Shown here one piece after another: positions 36,292-47,624 of a DNA stretch of 64,000 bases (position 1 is the stretch's first letter; each line of letters starts with the position of its first letter). The DNA comes from Angiostrongylus vasorum. Its lineage: Eukaryota; Nematoda; Chromadorea; Rhabditida; Metastrongylidae. The notes below the pieces were generated by a model that saw nothing but the letters and a program-made list of their open reading frames with translations, did not search any database and was not told the origin of the DNA. The stretch is from assembly GCA_018806985.1 (NCBI GenBank), contig JADANN010000410.1, forward strand, positions 1 through 64,000, written 5' to 3'. Both the position numbers and the translations under genes were made by a program.

Positions 36292-36510
36292 TCAAAAACG
36301 AGGATCACAGTACTTCACACATTCAATTCGTCTACTCACAGTACCATCCATGAAGGTCATCGAACACTTTTCTTGCTTTTCTGGTAGGGCTATTCCCACG
36401 CATATTAGAGGAAGTAAGCATGTCTCAGGTGAGTCGAATACTTCGACGTCTCCGTCTTCATCAGAGCAGATGTTCCGAGTCGATGGTCCGACCCGATTCC
36501 GACAAATGCA
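36292..36510 (-). CDS. Exon-like segment fused without the intron, right arm
   Basis: The same coding-like sequence as 26,233-26,582, but DEDGDVEV runs directly into FDSPETCLLPLICVG at bases 36,440/36,439, with no 122-nt intron. Near the end, five T bases (six in the left arm) bring a stop right after CDPRF instead of CDPRFLIA. The intronless state makes this arm look like a copy of spliced RNA at this one site, although the 61-nt intron at 40,248 is retained in the same arm. Protein not recognised. Confidence 0.45.
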   Translation of the reverse strand, partial: CICRNRVGPSTRNICSDEDGDVEVFDSPETCLLPLICVGIALPEKQEKCSMTFMDGTVSRRIECVKYCDPRF

Positions 36511-37460
36511 GTCGATTTGTTAATGAATGTTGTGCAAGCTCAGACAACTTAAACACAGGTTGCCTTGTCATACCGAGATTAAATAAGAGTCGATTTTTGA
36601 AATTTCGAAACATAAGTCTACAAGTCAGTCCTCGGCACTATGTAATCAGTAGCTCGCTGTAGAATTCTCTACTTGGTATGAATTTGCCACTCGGGACTAT
36701 CTGACGTTGTCACAGAGCACAATCTCAAACATGGATAGTTAGATCGTTTATAACAATAACAGTACAGCAATAATGATATGCCAATACCGAAACAATATAA
36801 GCGACAATATGGTAGCAACGCCAAAAAGTGAAGATGAGACAATACGTAAGAGAATGCCTACAAGTGAAAGAGTAGCTTTGTCATAGGATGGGGGCAGTGA
36901 TGTTAGGCACACGTGTGTGTTGGAATACAGTTGACGCTATAGGAGAATGGCATATTAGAAGTACATGTAAGACTGTGATTACAAAGCGATGAGGATGACG
37001 TACAATGAGCACGCTACTACAGAAAGTTTTAAAATTAGTTACAAGAAATCCAAATAAGTAGAACGGCAACCAATGATATATTCCTACTACAAAAAGTTGT
37101 CAGAATTGTACAGAACGAAGAATCATATTTTCAGTTCCACAGCAACGATCGCAGGAATACTAAACTTATAACACCATACTATTCGTGGTCCAGTGGGAGA
37201 ATGCTTGCTTGTGTGGTGAAATTAGTTCTAAGTTAACTAATGGAATAATCAGGCATCGAAATAATGCGGAGGCAAAGGAAATGAAACGTGATGAAACATC
37301 AGATACTGTGAAATAATCTTAGTCAACAACCTCGGTTTAGCATTTCAACAAGCCAGCGCTCTGTTGATGGGTGCTGAGGCTGATTAGAGGTGGGTGCTGG
37401 AAACAATAAACTGACTGGAACACTTACATTGCACTCCGAACGGACACAGTGTTCCATATC

Positions 37461-37655
37461 TTAATGAATTCTGCAGTGAATCCTTTCATACAGAGATTTT
37501 AGTGCATCCAGGTGTGCTAGACGAGACTTGACACTGCTTTCTTTCCTTGCAACCATCTCAGCAAACAACAGATGCTGAATATTGCACGAAGAGATGAACA
37601 ACTTTTTGTCCATCTCAACGATGCCAGCAAATGTTGGATGCTGAAACAGGCATAC
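37461..37655 (-). CDS. Exon-like segment of an unrecognised gene, right arm (intact frame)
   Basis: The consensus-like acceptor GTTTTCAG is followed by an open frame to TAA. It reads VCLFQHPTFAGIVEMDKK, LFISSCNIQHLLFAEMV, ARKESSVKSRL and AHLDALKSLYERIHCRIH. Composition (charged helix-like AHLDALKSLYER) suggests real coding. After one base of shift the sequence continues EFIKIWNTVSV to a donor, AAT|GTAAGT, so the stated stop may reflect a frameshift and the true exon may be longer. The left arm copy is broken by a missing A. I do not recognise the family. Confidence 0.45.
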   Translation of the reverse strand, partial: VCLFQHPTFAGIVEMDKKLFISSCNIQHLLFAEMVARKESSVKSRLAHLDALKSLYERIHCRIH

Positions 37656-40153
37656 CTGAAAACACCTATCCGTTACGCGAAACAAAAAAAGCTTAACGAC
37701 AATATTATGTAAAAAAAGAAATCGTGCTGACGTATTGGGATAAGCAACTGGAATGATTTGAGGTAAGAAAGAAAAGGTATCACAGTTTATATAGAGAATG
37801 GGGGGGAATTTCACTACATTCACAAAGTTCAATCAACAGTAGTTGGAAGATGCAATAAATTCTTTGCAATTGTTCCAGCTTTCACAGTGTCTTCTCTAGC
37901 TGTACCCTAGGAGTGTATAAACCTAAGCAACCACTAGAGACTTCTCTGATACTTTTCATTACAAGGGATTCAATGGAAGCTAAGATGTAGACACTGAATA
38001 ACTTCAATGTTATTCAAATATCGTACCAGTCGCCGATGATTCACTACCTTATCCTGGATGGAGAGTGTATATGGCCACTGAACTGGAATGTACAGCAGAT
38101 TTTCGTTAACTAGGAGCGTTATTTATTGGAAAAGTATTTCGACGATTCTATTCAGAAGATCCGCTAAGAGTAAACAGATGCCAAGAAACACCGCCATCCT
38201 AGCAACAATTGTAATTAGCTGAGAAATAGTGACGAACAAGAGAAGCAGGATCGCGACTTCGGGAAACGAACTAGTAAACTAATAGTCTAAAAGGGAATGA
38301 TCTAGAATTTGAGCTATTCGCGACGATGTCCCATGGAAGTGTTAACGTACAAATCATTCTTGTATACTGCTATTAGTAAATATGTACACATGCATTAATA
38401 TATTCTCAAACTATACGTCACATACGAAGCATAGTTGGTTGGAAATTTACAGGTAAGCATCGTACACAATGCGTATTCCTTCCGAATATTACTTGATGCA
38501 GAGATTCATTCTGCGAGTTCACATCTCAAAGATGTTCTATGTAGCACTCTTAGTGAGAAGCTACTTCCCGCACATCACAACTTACAAAAAATGCGTTTTG
38601 GATGAGTGTTGGTCACCAAAAAAGGTCAAAGCAAGGAATGGTACTAAGATGAAACAATAGGAGAAGTGCTGCTGCTGGTGCCTTCGCTTACAAGTTCGGG
38701 TGCGAGTACAAGTAGACAACACGTGGACTGGTCATTGAAACAATATTACAAACATAAGAATTTCCTAGGATGTCTTATTCTATGGCAGACTTGCATGAAA
38801 GATTTGCATTAGAAAAATTATAGTCTCGCTCGCAAAAGCAGGCTCAGAGGAAGGTGAAATCTGCCGAAACGTCAGCTTGCTCTTGAATGAGGAATAAAAT
38901 AACACCTCGCGTTTCCCCAACGAGAATGTAAAGAATTATTTGATCGATTCTGATGTTAACAGAAAGTCGGTCGTGACAATTATTACGAGGCATGCGAGCT
39001 ATAGATATAGATGAGTGACAGCATTTTGCTATATTCCTAAAGCTCTCAACACAACGTCCTCGTCACGTTCTCTTGGCTAGCAGCCCGATGTATTCTAGGT
39101 GACTGAGGGTAACAACACGACCCATCTGAATCTAATTCAGACAGTCGTCGATCCTGAACTCATCGAATCATTTTCTAGATAGTGTCACAAAGGATTCTCA
39201 GTACGTCCACTATCCACGTCAAAGTGGCCAGAGAAAAAAAGCCTGCTACATCTATCTACCTACAATCGCTTATAGCTCTATTCCAGCCCACACAAAGGTA
39301 AACAGTTCGTGGATAATGCGGGATGGTGGAACACTAACCACATCACCATCAACATCAACAATGTAGTGGGACCCTTATTAAATATGATATGGAATTAATA
39401 ACCATAGCCGACAAATTATAAAATAAGAACACCGGAATTCGACCTCAGCGTGTATTTTAGAAGATTCCCGGCCGTTCATTCAGATAGCTGTTTCGGACTT
39501 TACGCCTGCTTTGACGGCTATTTAACAGATCAACACTAAATGCATTTAATGTAGGAAAGATTTTCGCCTGAACCATTTTAATAATGGAAAAGAAAAGTAA
39601 AAGTTACAAAAGTTTTAGTATGCAATGAGTGTAAGTTGTATGTAAGAACACCATTGCAAAAATACTACTTTTACATCAGCCCCCCTAGTAACCTCACTAT
39701 CTTACCAAAGCTATTTACAGTTGCATATTACAGTAGATAATGAAATAGCACTAGAGCACTAGTGAAACGAGATGGACACGCGTATTAATGGAAAATCCCT
39801 GTGAAATCTTCGTTCTCCTGAAGACTTCGTCGTTTTCTCGAGAAGTGCAAGTGAAGAAGACATGACGCTCAATGAGCAGCAAGAAGTGTGAAAAAGACTG
39901 GACTATGCATAAATCGAAAAAGACTCAGTTCACGAAAAACCAATGGTGAGACGATGAACAAATGGAACTGGCTAGCTCTCTGATTATAAAGACCACCTCG
40001 TATTTGTACCTTGATCGTTAAGTGAACATGGAGAACAACACGGAGAAATCAAACAAAAGAAGGAGAGCAGCAAGGGGCCACATTCGGGCCTTTGAAAGAA
40101 GCTTCAGTTAACAGACGCAAAGCTACGCTCACCTTTTCCACTGAATGCTCCTT

Positions 40154-40345
40154 TCAGCGCTCTACCATGCGGCGAAGAAGCCCAGCACCCCCTTCATGAA
40201 TGGGATGTTTGTTGTAAGCCGCAAACAGAGCACTTGAATGATGTCTTCTGAAATAGAGATAGCGCTCGAACTTCGTGTTCTTGATAGGAAAACAGGATCG
40301 GTTCTTACCTAACATTAATGTTCACTGAGTCGCTGTTGATATTTC
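40154..40345 (-). CDS. Two exon-like segments around a 61-nt intron, right arm, unrecognised protein
   Basis: Segment one (40,309-40,345) ends SVNINV plus two bases of an Arg codon. Intron 40,248-40,308 is GTAAGAACC...CTATTTCAG. Segment two (40,154-40,247) reads RHHSSALFAAYNKHPIHEGG then AGLLRRMVER and TGA. Frames join in phase (AG|A). Splice sites are close to the nematode consensus on both sides. No domain recognised. Another donor-like site (AAAAG|GTGAGC) lies about 30 bases past the stop in a different frame, so a frameshift in the G run (five here, four in the left arm) could be hiding a longer exon. Confidence 0.5.
40248..40308 (-). other. 61-nt intron-like block present only in the right arm
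   Basis: On the minus strand: exon ...GTTAG, then GTAAGAACCG...TATTTCAG, then AAGACATC. The left arm reads GTTAGAAGACATC with no interruption. Placement can slide by two bases only (AG repeated at both ends), as is normal for AG|GT...AG| introns. Confidence 0.75.
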
Positions 40346-41429
40346 CTCAACCATGAATTAGTTTTGGAGGACAAAGCATCGCACATGTAAGGTGCATGCG
40401 CAATTGATCCTGAAACTGTTTTCCCGATGAGCAACTAGCAAGGAATTTGTGTAATAACGGAAAACCGATTTCTAGTTCCCAAAACAGCAGTGTAACAGGT
40501 AGTTTGATCAAAAATCCCTGAATAGCCAGAGTTTTTTGGGAGCTTGTACAGGCGTATTCAGAAGCTCACACTCGGCCTTTGATTCAATCCCGCATCCCAG
40601 CATCAAAGGCTGACCATCTCTTCTCATCATAGCGAGGTCAGGAAACCACTAGAAGTATCAACCTTGCTTGCGACGGTAATAAGACTGCATTTACAAATCG
40701 ATAGACGCTCGCAAGTAACTCTATGAAGCAAACATGACAACTCTTACACAGTTTTTTCCTTTGTAGCTGCAACTGTTGTTTTTACCTTTCTCTACGATTT
40801 TAGATCATTCCGCAAGGGTCTTCTGTAACAGAAAATGGTATTTGCCTAGAAACTTCCTTAAACCAACACCTCGTACATTGTTCACGAATCGCTTGACAAT
40901 TTCAACATCCTGCTAAATGTTTTCGATGGACAGGAAGAGATACTGATCAAGGTAATAATTATTCTCTCCCACTTTATTTTCTTTCGAAAGCAGCACATTA
41001 GAGTGGAGAACAAAGATGTTTTCGGAAGTTACTGCTAAGACTTAAGGCAGGTATAAAAATTTTTTTACTTAAAGCTGCTTAATAACACACAAACATGTGT
41101 AGATGACTACGGCTATCAGCAGATGAAACACCTCCTGTTGTCTTAAAGTCAAAAGTGGTTCCTAGACAAATAACAGTACATTATTACTTTCATCTCCAGA
41201 ACTAGCTTTTCCAGGTGTGCGTTCCACCGCCCAAACGCCGCGACCAAGCTGGGGAGTTGAATATGATGGAGAGCTGGATGTTCTATCTCCCTATTCAGAA
41301 GCGCTCATTTCCGGAACGTGAAATGCGAGCAGTATTCTCCTAGTTTTGAAGCCCGTGCATCACTGCGAATGCTGAATTATTCGGATATACATTTGCACAT
41401 ATCAAACCTAAACCGTTAGTCTAATAAGT

Positions 41430-41740
41430 GTGGGAATAGTTACGTCTCAAGTACGGTGGAAGTCATGCCAGACATCACCACCTCGATTCTGGATCGATCC
41501 CACTACAGGCTCAAAATGCATCTCATCCTTCCAGCGTCGGGAAATCTGTACCAGACTTGTCCGAAAAGAAACCACTATCTGCAATACATCTAGAAACGCT
41601 CTTGTCCAACTATCTCGGGACTCCAGTGAGAGTCGAGTGGACCAGCATCCTACGACATTCAAGATGAAATGAGCATTTTAAGCACAAGGTGAAGCTAAAC
41701 GTAAAGTTGGAAGACCCTAGTGGATGATGGATGCAAAGAA
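41430..41740 (+). mobile_element. SINE-like element (right arm copy)
   Basis: Mirror of 21,070-21,370: GGATCGATCCC, CATCTCATCCTTCCAGCG, GTACCAGACTTG, TAGAAACGCTCT in order on the plus strand. Confidence 0.5.
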
Positions 41741-43266
41741 ACGAACTGAATGTGGAGGAAAATTTACATCTTATAAAGCACAGATATTTCAAGTGTGGAA
41801 TAGTCTTGATCTTCTTGCATGTCCATTACGGTTCTAGTTCTATTCAGTTCACGTGTACGAATGGTTAGTCAAGTCTGAGCGTTTTGATAAGAAAGAAGTG
41901 AAGCATTTAGCAGCAGTTGCAAACAAACAAGAAATTCCTAATCTGATCCCCTTATACGCTGCATAGCCACTCTTACAAATCCACTTTTTCTTCCAAGAAT
42001 ATGCCAGCATGTTCAGCACAGGACCAAAAATCAGATCTATAAACAGAAGCTCTGCTTCCCTCTCGATAGAATTACGACGAATATCATACAATTTACGCTG
42101 AGGTTGTCGCCGACGTCAAAGTTAGATAACTTATGCAGACCTGTTAACATTTCCTTAGTGTTCAGAAAATCCTATGCATTCTTTGCACAAAAGATGTCCT
42201 CCGAACAACCCTGACTTTAACAGGACGACGGCGATGTGTTCACCTTTTAATGAAAAGAAGAGCTCAAGACGTTTTCCATGGAACACAAAGACTCTACTAG
42301 TTATGGATTAGTTCATTAAAGGAGTACTCGAAAACTAACTAATGAAATCGTTGGTCGAAGAACTGTTTTAAGAAGGACGAACAATATAAAATAATGACTA
42401 ACCGTAAGCTAAGGAGAAAAGCCAGACCGTCCAGCTCCGTAACAGCTTGCTGTATTGATTGAATAATGCAGCGTGACGATGGTGGAGGGCATGGAGCAGA
42501 TCGTCACCTTAGAGCGTGACTGTTTCATTTGACAGGTCGTCGCGCTTTTTTCGCGTTTTAACTAGTTCAATGTGGCCGATCTCTTGATAAATTTTGCCTT
42601 CACGGCAATTTTAACCACTTATGACGAGGAAATCTTACTCCAACATTATTTTGCAGTGTAATTTAAGCTTTTCTAGCCTAGTAAATACCTTATCCATGTA
42701 CTAATCGTGGTTGGTTTTGTGACACCATGCCCTCTACTGGGGCTATTCTCTACCTGAAGAGAATATTCTTTATCTTCTTACGATATCAACCTTTATTGGC
42801 TTGAGTATACTACACAATCACGTTAGTCGTTCCTTCTCCAGAGAAGCTTTTCGACGAGTAAATTAAATCCGGATTACTCCACATTTCGTTAGAAAAATGA
42901 CATTTTATTACACGAAAAGGTCAAATTAACAGGGCTAAACCATTAGGTATTAGGAATTGACTTGAAAAGAATGAGTACTCAGATAGTTATCGAGAACTTC
43001 TTGTCATGCTTTTCACCCGGATATTCGAGCTGCAGATTGACACGACCGAAATCGTAGACCTGAAAAATGCGCTACATATTCCATTTCTTCGTAATACAAA
43101 CCAACATAAAATCTAAAGACTATAGATGTTTTCGGAAAATCGGATTGTAGTCAAGTTCTCAGTGAAATGGTGGTTTTACCGTGCTAAGCTTTTATTTTCT
43201 GCCTACTAAAATTTTTTTACGACTGTTGAATACAACCACAGCGTAGCTTAGATATTCGTACAACTT

Positions 43267-43339
43267 GGACCTCGGGCCGGATCGAACCACGATTTTCTTT
43301 CCAGGGGCTCGTTCATTACACACTGCGCCACGGAGTCCC
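43267..43339 (-). other. tRNA-like block in the LINE 3' tail (copy B)
   Basis: Same block as 18,321-18,393: minus-strand TGGCGCAGTG A-box-like motif and GGTTCGATCC B box. Confidence 0.5.
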
Positions 43340-43689
43340 TTGCTCTGTGTCTCTCTCAGCTACTTTTGGGCGCGAGCTTCCGGCGAGGGAAATTGTATTT
43401 CGATCTAGCCTGCTGTCCAAGTTTTGCGAATATCTCAACATTGTGATGGTGGTTTTTACTGTCTTCATAAAAGCATCATATGTTAATTTGAAGGCAGTTA
43501 GGCAGCATTTTCTTGGATTTTTAAGCTGTGCGATGTTTCTATTTGTCTTTACTCGTTCACCTGTATCACCTGTAGTCCGACTGATCGTCGTGTGGATCGA
43601 TCGGGAGCCAGTAGACCTTCCATTTTTCCTTGTCGCGTGCAAGAGTAGCCCAGTAAGTAACAGTGGGTTCCGTTCGCTCGAGGGACTCG

Positions 43690-44924
43690 TTAAGCATCAT
43701 ATCCCTCTTCTAGGGTCTTCGCGAAGAACTCTGACCATCGGGTCGGTGGTCTTCCTGCAGTGCGTTTAACATCCCGAACAATCCAGTCACTAACGGCTCC
43801 TGTCCATCTGTTCTCATTCATACGCCTTACGTGTCCGGCCCACTTCATCTTCGACTGTTTGACGTACAGAACGGCATCTTTGATTTTTAATCGTAGACGC
43901 AAGTCGGAACTTCGGATCACATCCCTTAATTGTGTAGAGCGGGATACTCCTAGCATCGTCCTTTCGACTGCGCTTTCGATAACGCTGAGTGGTCTTTCAT
44001 CCTGCTTACGCAGCGACCAGGTTTCTGACGCATACGTTAGGGCAGGAAGTACCGTTGAGTAGAAAAGGTGGGCACGGAGTCGGGTGTTCCTTGTTCTCTT
44101 CACTAAATCCTCGATGCTCTGGAAAGCTCCCCAAACCGCTCGTTTCCTTCTGCTTAGCTCTGGAGCTAAGCGTTCATCATATTGATTTCCCAACCTAGAC
44201 ACATAACTGGAGCATTCGGAGATATTCTTTCCGCTGAGCGTGAATGGGGTATACGAAACCAATCGGTTCCTCATGAACTTCTTTTTTTTGTGAGGTTTAG
44301 TAGAAGACCAGTCTTTCCACAGGCTTTATCAAAGTCGCCAAGCCTAGGTTTTGCTTGGATAATGTTTGGTTTTATAAGGACGATCTCATCAGCAAAGCGA
44401 AGATGATGTAACTGCCTGCCATCGATGTTCACTCCCATATTATCCCATTCCAATGTTCGCTTGACGTTCTGGAGGGTGGCGGTAAATAATTTTGGCGAGA
44501 TGGTATCGCCTTGCTTAATCCCTACTTTGACATCGATGTTAATAACGTTGTGGAATGGTAAAATCTTGGTTGTGAAATTTTTGTACAGCTCACAAAGAAT
44601 CTTTATGTACTGAGCAGGGACTCCTTGACCATCAAGGACTTCCATGACTGCCTCTATCTCAGTTCAATCAATGGCCTTCTCTAAAACGATGAAAGTGAGA
44701 CAGAGCGGTCTTTTGTACTCTCGCGATACTTCAATGAGCCTTGTTATCGTGTAGATGTGGTCCATCATACTAAATCCTTTTCGAAACTCTGCTTGCTCAC
44801 ATGGCTGTCCTTCGTCCAGTGTTCTGTCAATCCTGTTTAGGATGACTCGAGTGAAATGATTGTAGACGACAGACAGCAGGCAGATTGGGCGATAGTTGCC
44901 GATATCGTGTAGGCCACCCTTCAT
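43690..44924 (-). pseudogene. Broken RTE reverse transcriptase and C-terminal region (copy B)
   Basis: The fingers motif NYRPICLLSVVYNHFTRVI and TLDEGQPCEQAEFRKGFS lie in frame 44,664-44,924. The palm follows in 44,271-44,645 with GIKQGDTISPKLFTATLQN and LRFADEIVLI. The C-terminal region is 43,690-44,274 (LPALTYASETW, KMKWAGHVRRMNENRWT, GRPPTRWSEFF). Frames change at about 44,650 and in the A run near 44,280. The catalytic box is FADE, not FADD, as in copy A, so the defect predates the split of the two copies. Dead enzyme. Confidence 0.92.
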
Positions 44925-45599
44925 GAAAAAATAGCACGGTCTTACTTGTCTTCCACTAAGTAAGGACCTTGCATTCAGACAGGTAACGTGTGAAGAGCCG
45001 AGCCGTGTTTACGAGGCCTGGCTGAAGGTTCTTCAGGTGTTCTGATCTTATCCCTTCCGGACCTGGTGCGGTTCGATTCTTCACCGACGAAATGGCATGT
45101 TGGATTTTGGAAGGGAGAAGCGGTGGTGCAACGTATCCATCCTCCTTTATTTCATATTACGGGAGTTGGACGTGGCTATCGTAGAGATTTTAGTAGTATT
45201 CGTGAGTGATTTTCTCAATTACCTTTCTGGACGCTGTAACTGTTCCGTCTGGGCGTCGGAGTGCAATCATCTTGGTCTTGTAATTGGCGAACCATCGTTG
45301 GGCTTTGCGAATGCTTTTCCGAGCCTCTGCGGCTTCGACCATTACTGCTGCTCTTCACTCTTTAAGATCTTTTTATCGCCTGTCTGCACTGTTTTGCAAG
45401 TTCGGTCGTTAATTCGCGGTTGCGTGCAGCTCGTTCGATTCCATGCTGGCGTATCACCTCCAATGTTTCTGGAGATAGACGTCTCTTGGTGACTTTCGCA
45501 CTCTCAGATTTCATAGCGCTAACATGAAGATGTTGAATGAGTCGATCGTATTCTTCGTCGATGTTATCGACAACGGCATCTTCCCAAACAGCCGACCAA

Positions 45600-46355
45600 T
45601 GAATTGAATAAGTCCCAGTTTATGGTGGTTCTGGGACTTCGCTTTTTTCAATTTAGCGGCTTTTTCTCCTTTTTGCGAGAAATAGAATCTTGCACGAAGG
45701 AGGCGGTGGTCTGATCCCGTGTAGAATTTTTGGGACAACAGCGATATCGATTAGGCAAAACCTTCTATTTACTATGATGTGGTCTATTTCGTTATGCTAC
45801 TCTCCACTAGGAGTCCAACGTCCAGCGTTGATGGTGGAGCTTCTGGAACTGCGAGTTACCGTGGATGTCCTTGGTCGTCATGATAAACTCATATAGCCGC
45901 TCACCCTGTTCGTTCCATTCTAATCCATGGGTCCCAATGTGACGTTATTCGGACGTTCTCCTTGGTCCAGTCTTGGCATCGAAATCTCCAATGATGACCT
46001 TTAAGAATGTATGGCCTTCTCTGTTAATTTTCTCCAAGTCCGTATAGAACGCTTCGACTTCTTCTTCGTCATAGTTTGATGTCGGCTCGTAAACGACGAA
46101 GATTCTCAAAGCCGGTCTTGATCCATATCGTTTTAATCGGAAACGTCTGATTCGGGTTGTAAGCTGTTCGAATGAATCGATGTTCATGGACAAACTTGTG
46201 TTGACCAGAACGCCGACGCCGCCGACTCCTCTACTGTCACATGTTCCGAGGAACAATTCTTCTCCGGTGTCATAGACGGAGTTGAAAGGCTGGTGTCTTC
46301 TCGTCTCGGCCAGGCCGATGACGTCGTACCTTATCCTTCTTGCTTGCATGAGCAA
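45600..46355 (-). pseudogene. Broken LINE AP-endonuclease domain
   Basis: Frame 45,945-46,355 shows IGLAETRRHQP with the catalytic Glu, GVGVLVNTSLSMNID, and IIGDFDAKTG (the family GDFNA box, Asn changed to Asp). A frameshift near 45,945 is followed by NEIDHIIVNRRFCLIDIAVV and FYTGSDHRLLRARF, the SDH motif that closes the domain, in a frame reaching 45,511. A stop interrupts the WTP.GE segment. The motif order is complete, so the domain was whole before it decayed. Confidence 0.88.
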
Positions 46356-46985
46356 TTCTTCTATAGAGGACTCGGATGCAAACGTGCATTGTAGGTACAG
46401 ATCGTCACCACTGTTCTTCGTGATTCAGGCAGCTTCCATTGGCCCTGAGATTTTAACAGCCTCTCCGTACTCCTATCCAACGCTACCGAATTGGGGGGCT
46501 CTTTTTGGAGTCTGTGGAATGAGGCCCGTTTCTTTTACTGTTTTTGGTTTCTTGATACCCACGTGTAGCTTGCTGGGCTCTGAGCGTGGGGGGTGGGTAT
46601 ACTCACGGGTTGCTTGCCAGGCTCTCCCAGAGTGGACATGGAGCTTATTTGTTGGAGGCGACTCCTAACCTCTTACCGTATACGTCCCTGTCACTTGATT
46701 GCAGGATTTTGGCCGAATTGACTCATAGAATACAATCCGCACAAGCGAGAACGCATCCAAACACGCATGCATGAATACGCTTAGCAAATACAGAAAATAT
46801 GTGCCAAATCGGCGCAGCAGAAACAAGGAGTCCATCGCCTAGATCCTCCTGCGTCTCATGGAAGCAAAGGTCGTTTGTGGTCCGCGATTAGCCCCCTATC
46901 CGCCACCTGGGAACTCGCCAGTAGCCTCGCGACTACCGGCTCGAGATCCGTCATATGAGGGAGATCCGTGGGTGTTTACTCGTTA

Positions 46986-47620
46986 GACTTTCGAAATATC
47001 GTTCTTAAATACACTTGAGAACGAATAGGATTATGTTCTTTGAGTTCAGTTTAGGTATATTTGGAGAGAAAAAAAACCTGTGCCCGCTACCGGATTTATA
47101 CGTAATAAGTGGACCCCTAAAACTTGGTCAGAGGCCAAGTTAACGAGTTTTCACGATTTTCATGTCGAAACTGAAAGCTTCTCAGACCGAAAGCTTCTTC
47201 AGTTTATTTCGCATGAAAATGAGTTTATTGTTTTTCATAGTCTTGAAATTTTTCATGGTAGAGCGCAGTAATTAGAAGTGTCTCGCAACACACACTGGAT
47301 CGATCCCTAGTTCGATCCCGCACGCTGGTTGAGCCAGTCCTTCCGTTTGTGCGTTCGGGGCCGGAAAATTATTACCGGAGTTTTGTTATTAAAAAATACT
47401 TGCTTGCTACATCGGTAGAAAACTAGAGGCCAATCTATAGGTAAAATGCGTTGCCATTTATTTCCAGGATGCCATGTGTGAAGGATATTCAATGGATAGG
47501 CCACCCAAATCGATTGATCAACGTCGAACGCTTTTATGTTTTGAATGCATTTTTCAAACATTGCTAATATTCCACGTTTACACTGTTCTCCACTTTGTTC
47601 TGAGCAGTTTTATTCATGGA
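46986..47620. other. Intergenic, SINE-like fragment
   Basis: No convincing gene. Around 47,290-47,335 ACTGGATCGATCCC and GTTCGATCCCGCACGC look like a tRNA-derived SINE head without a recognisable body. The open frames at 47,080 (+) and 47,307 (-) have no family features. Confidence 0.5.
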
Positions 47621-47624
47621 ATTT

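Larger units (their letters stand above)
32870..43036 (-). repeat. Right arm of the ~23-kb palindrome
   Basis: Reverse complement of 19,762-29,990; see the left arm for anchor pairs. It ends GAGCTGCAG at 43,027-43,035, immediately followed by the 3' end of LINE copy B. It carries the 61-nt intron-like block at 40,248-40,308 and lacks the 122-nt block of the left arm. Confidence 0.95.
43036..46985 (-). mobile_element. RTE-clade LINE, nearly full length but dead (copy B)
   Basis: From 5' (right) to 3' (left) on the minus strand: a GC-richer 5' leader (about 46,985-46,400), an AP-type endonuclease domain (about 46,355-45,690), a linker, reverse transcriptase (about 44,924-44,300), the RTE C-terminal region (44,274-43,570) and a 3' tail with a tRNA-like block (43,267-43,339). 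The order and motifs are those of RTE-type non-LTR elements, which nick target DNA and prime reverse transcription there. Several frameshifts and stops break the single expected ORF. The 3' end lies against the palindrome's right end. The first 1.67 kb duplicates 18,091-19,762. Confidence 0.9.

Noticed and set aside
43316..43769. Plus-strand ORF of 140 codons over the LINE 3' end, and the plus-strand frames at 44,182-44,613.
   Set aside because: They are antisense to the recognised LINE RT and C-terminal region, which explains their openness.
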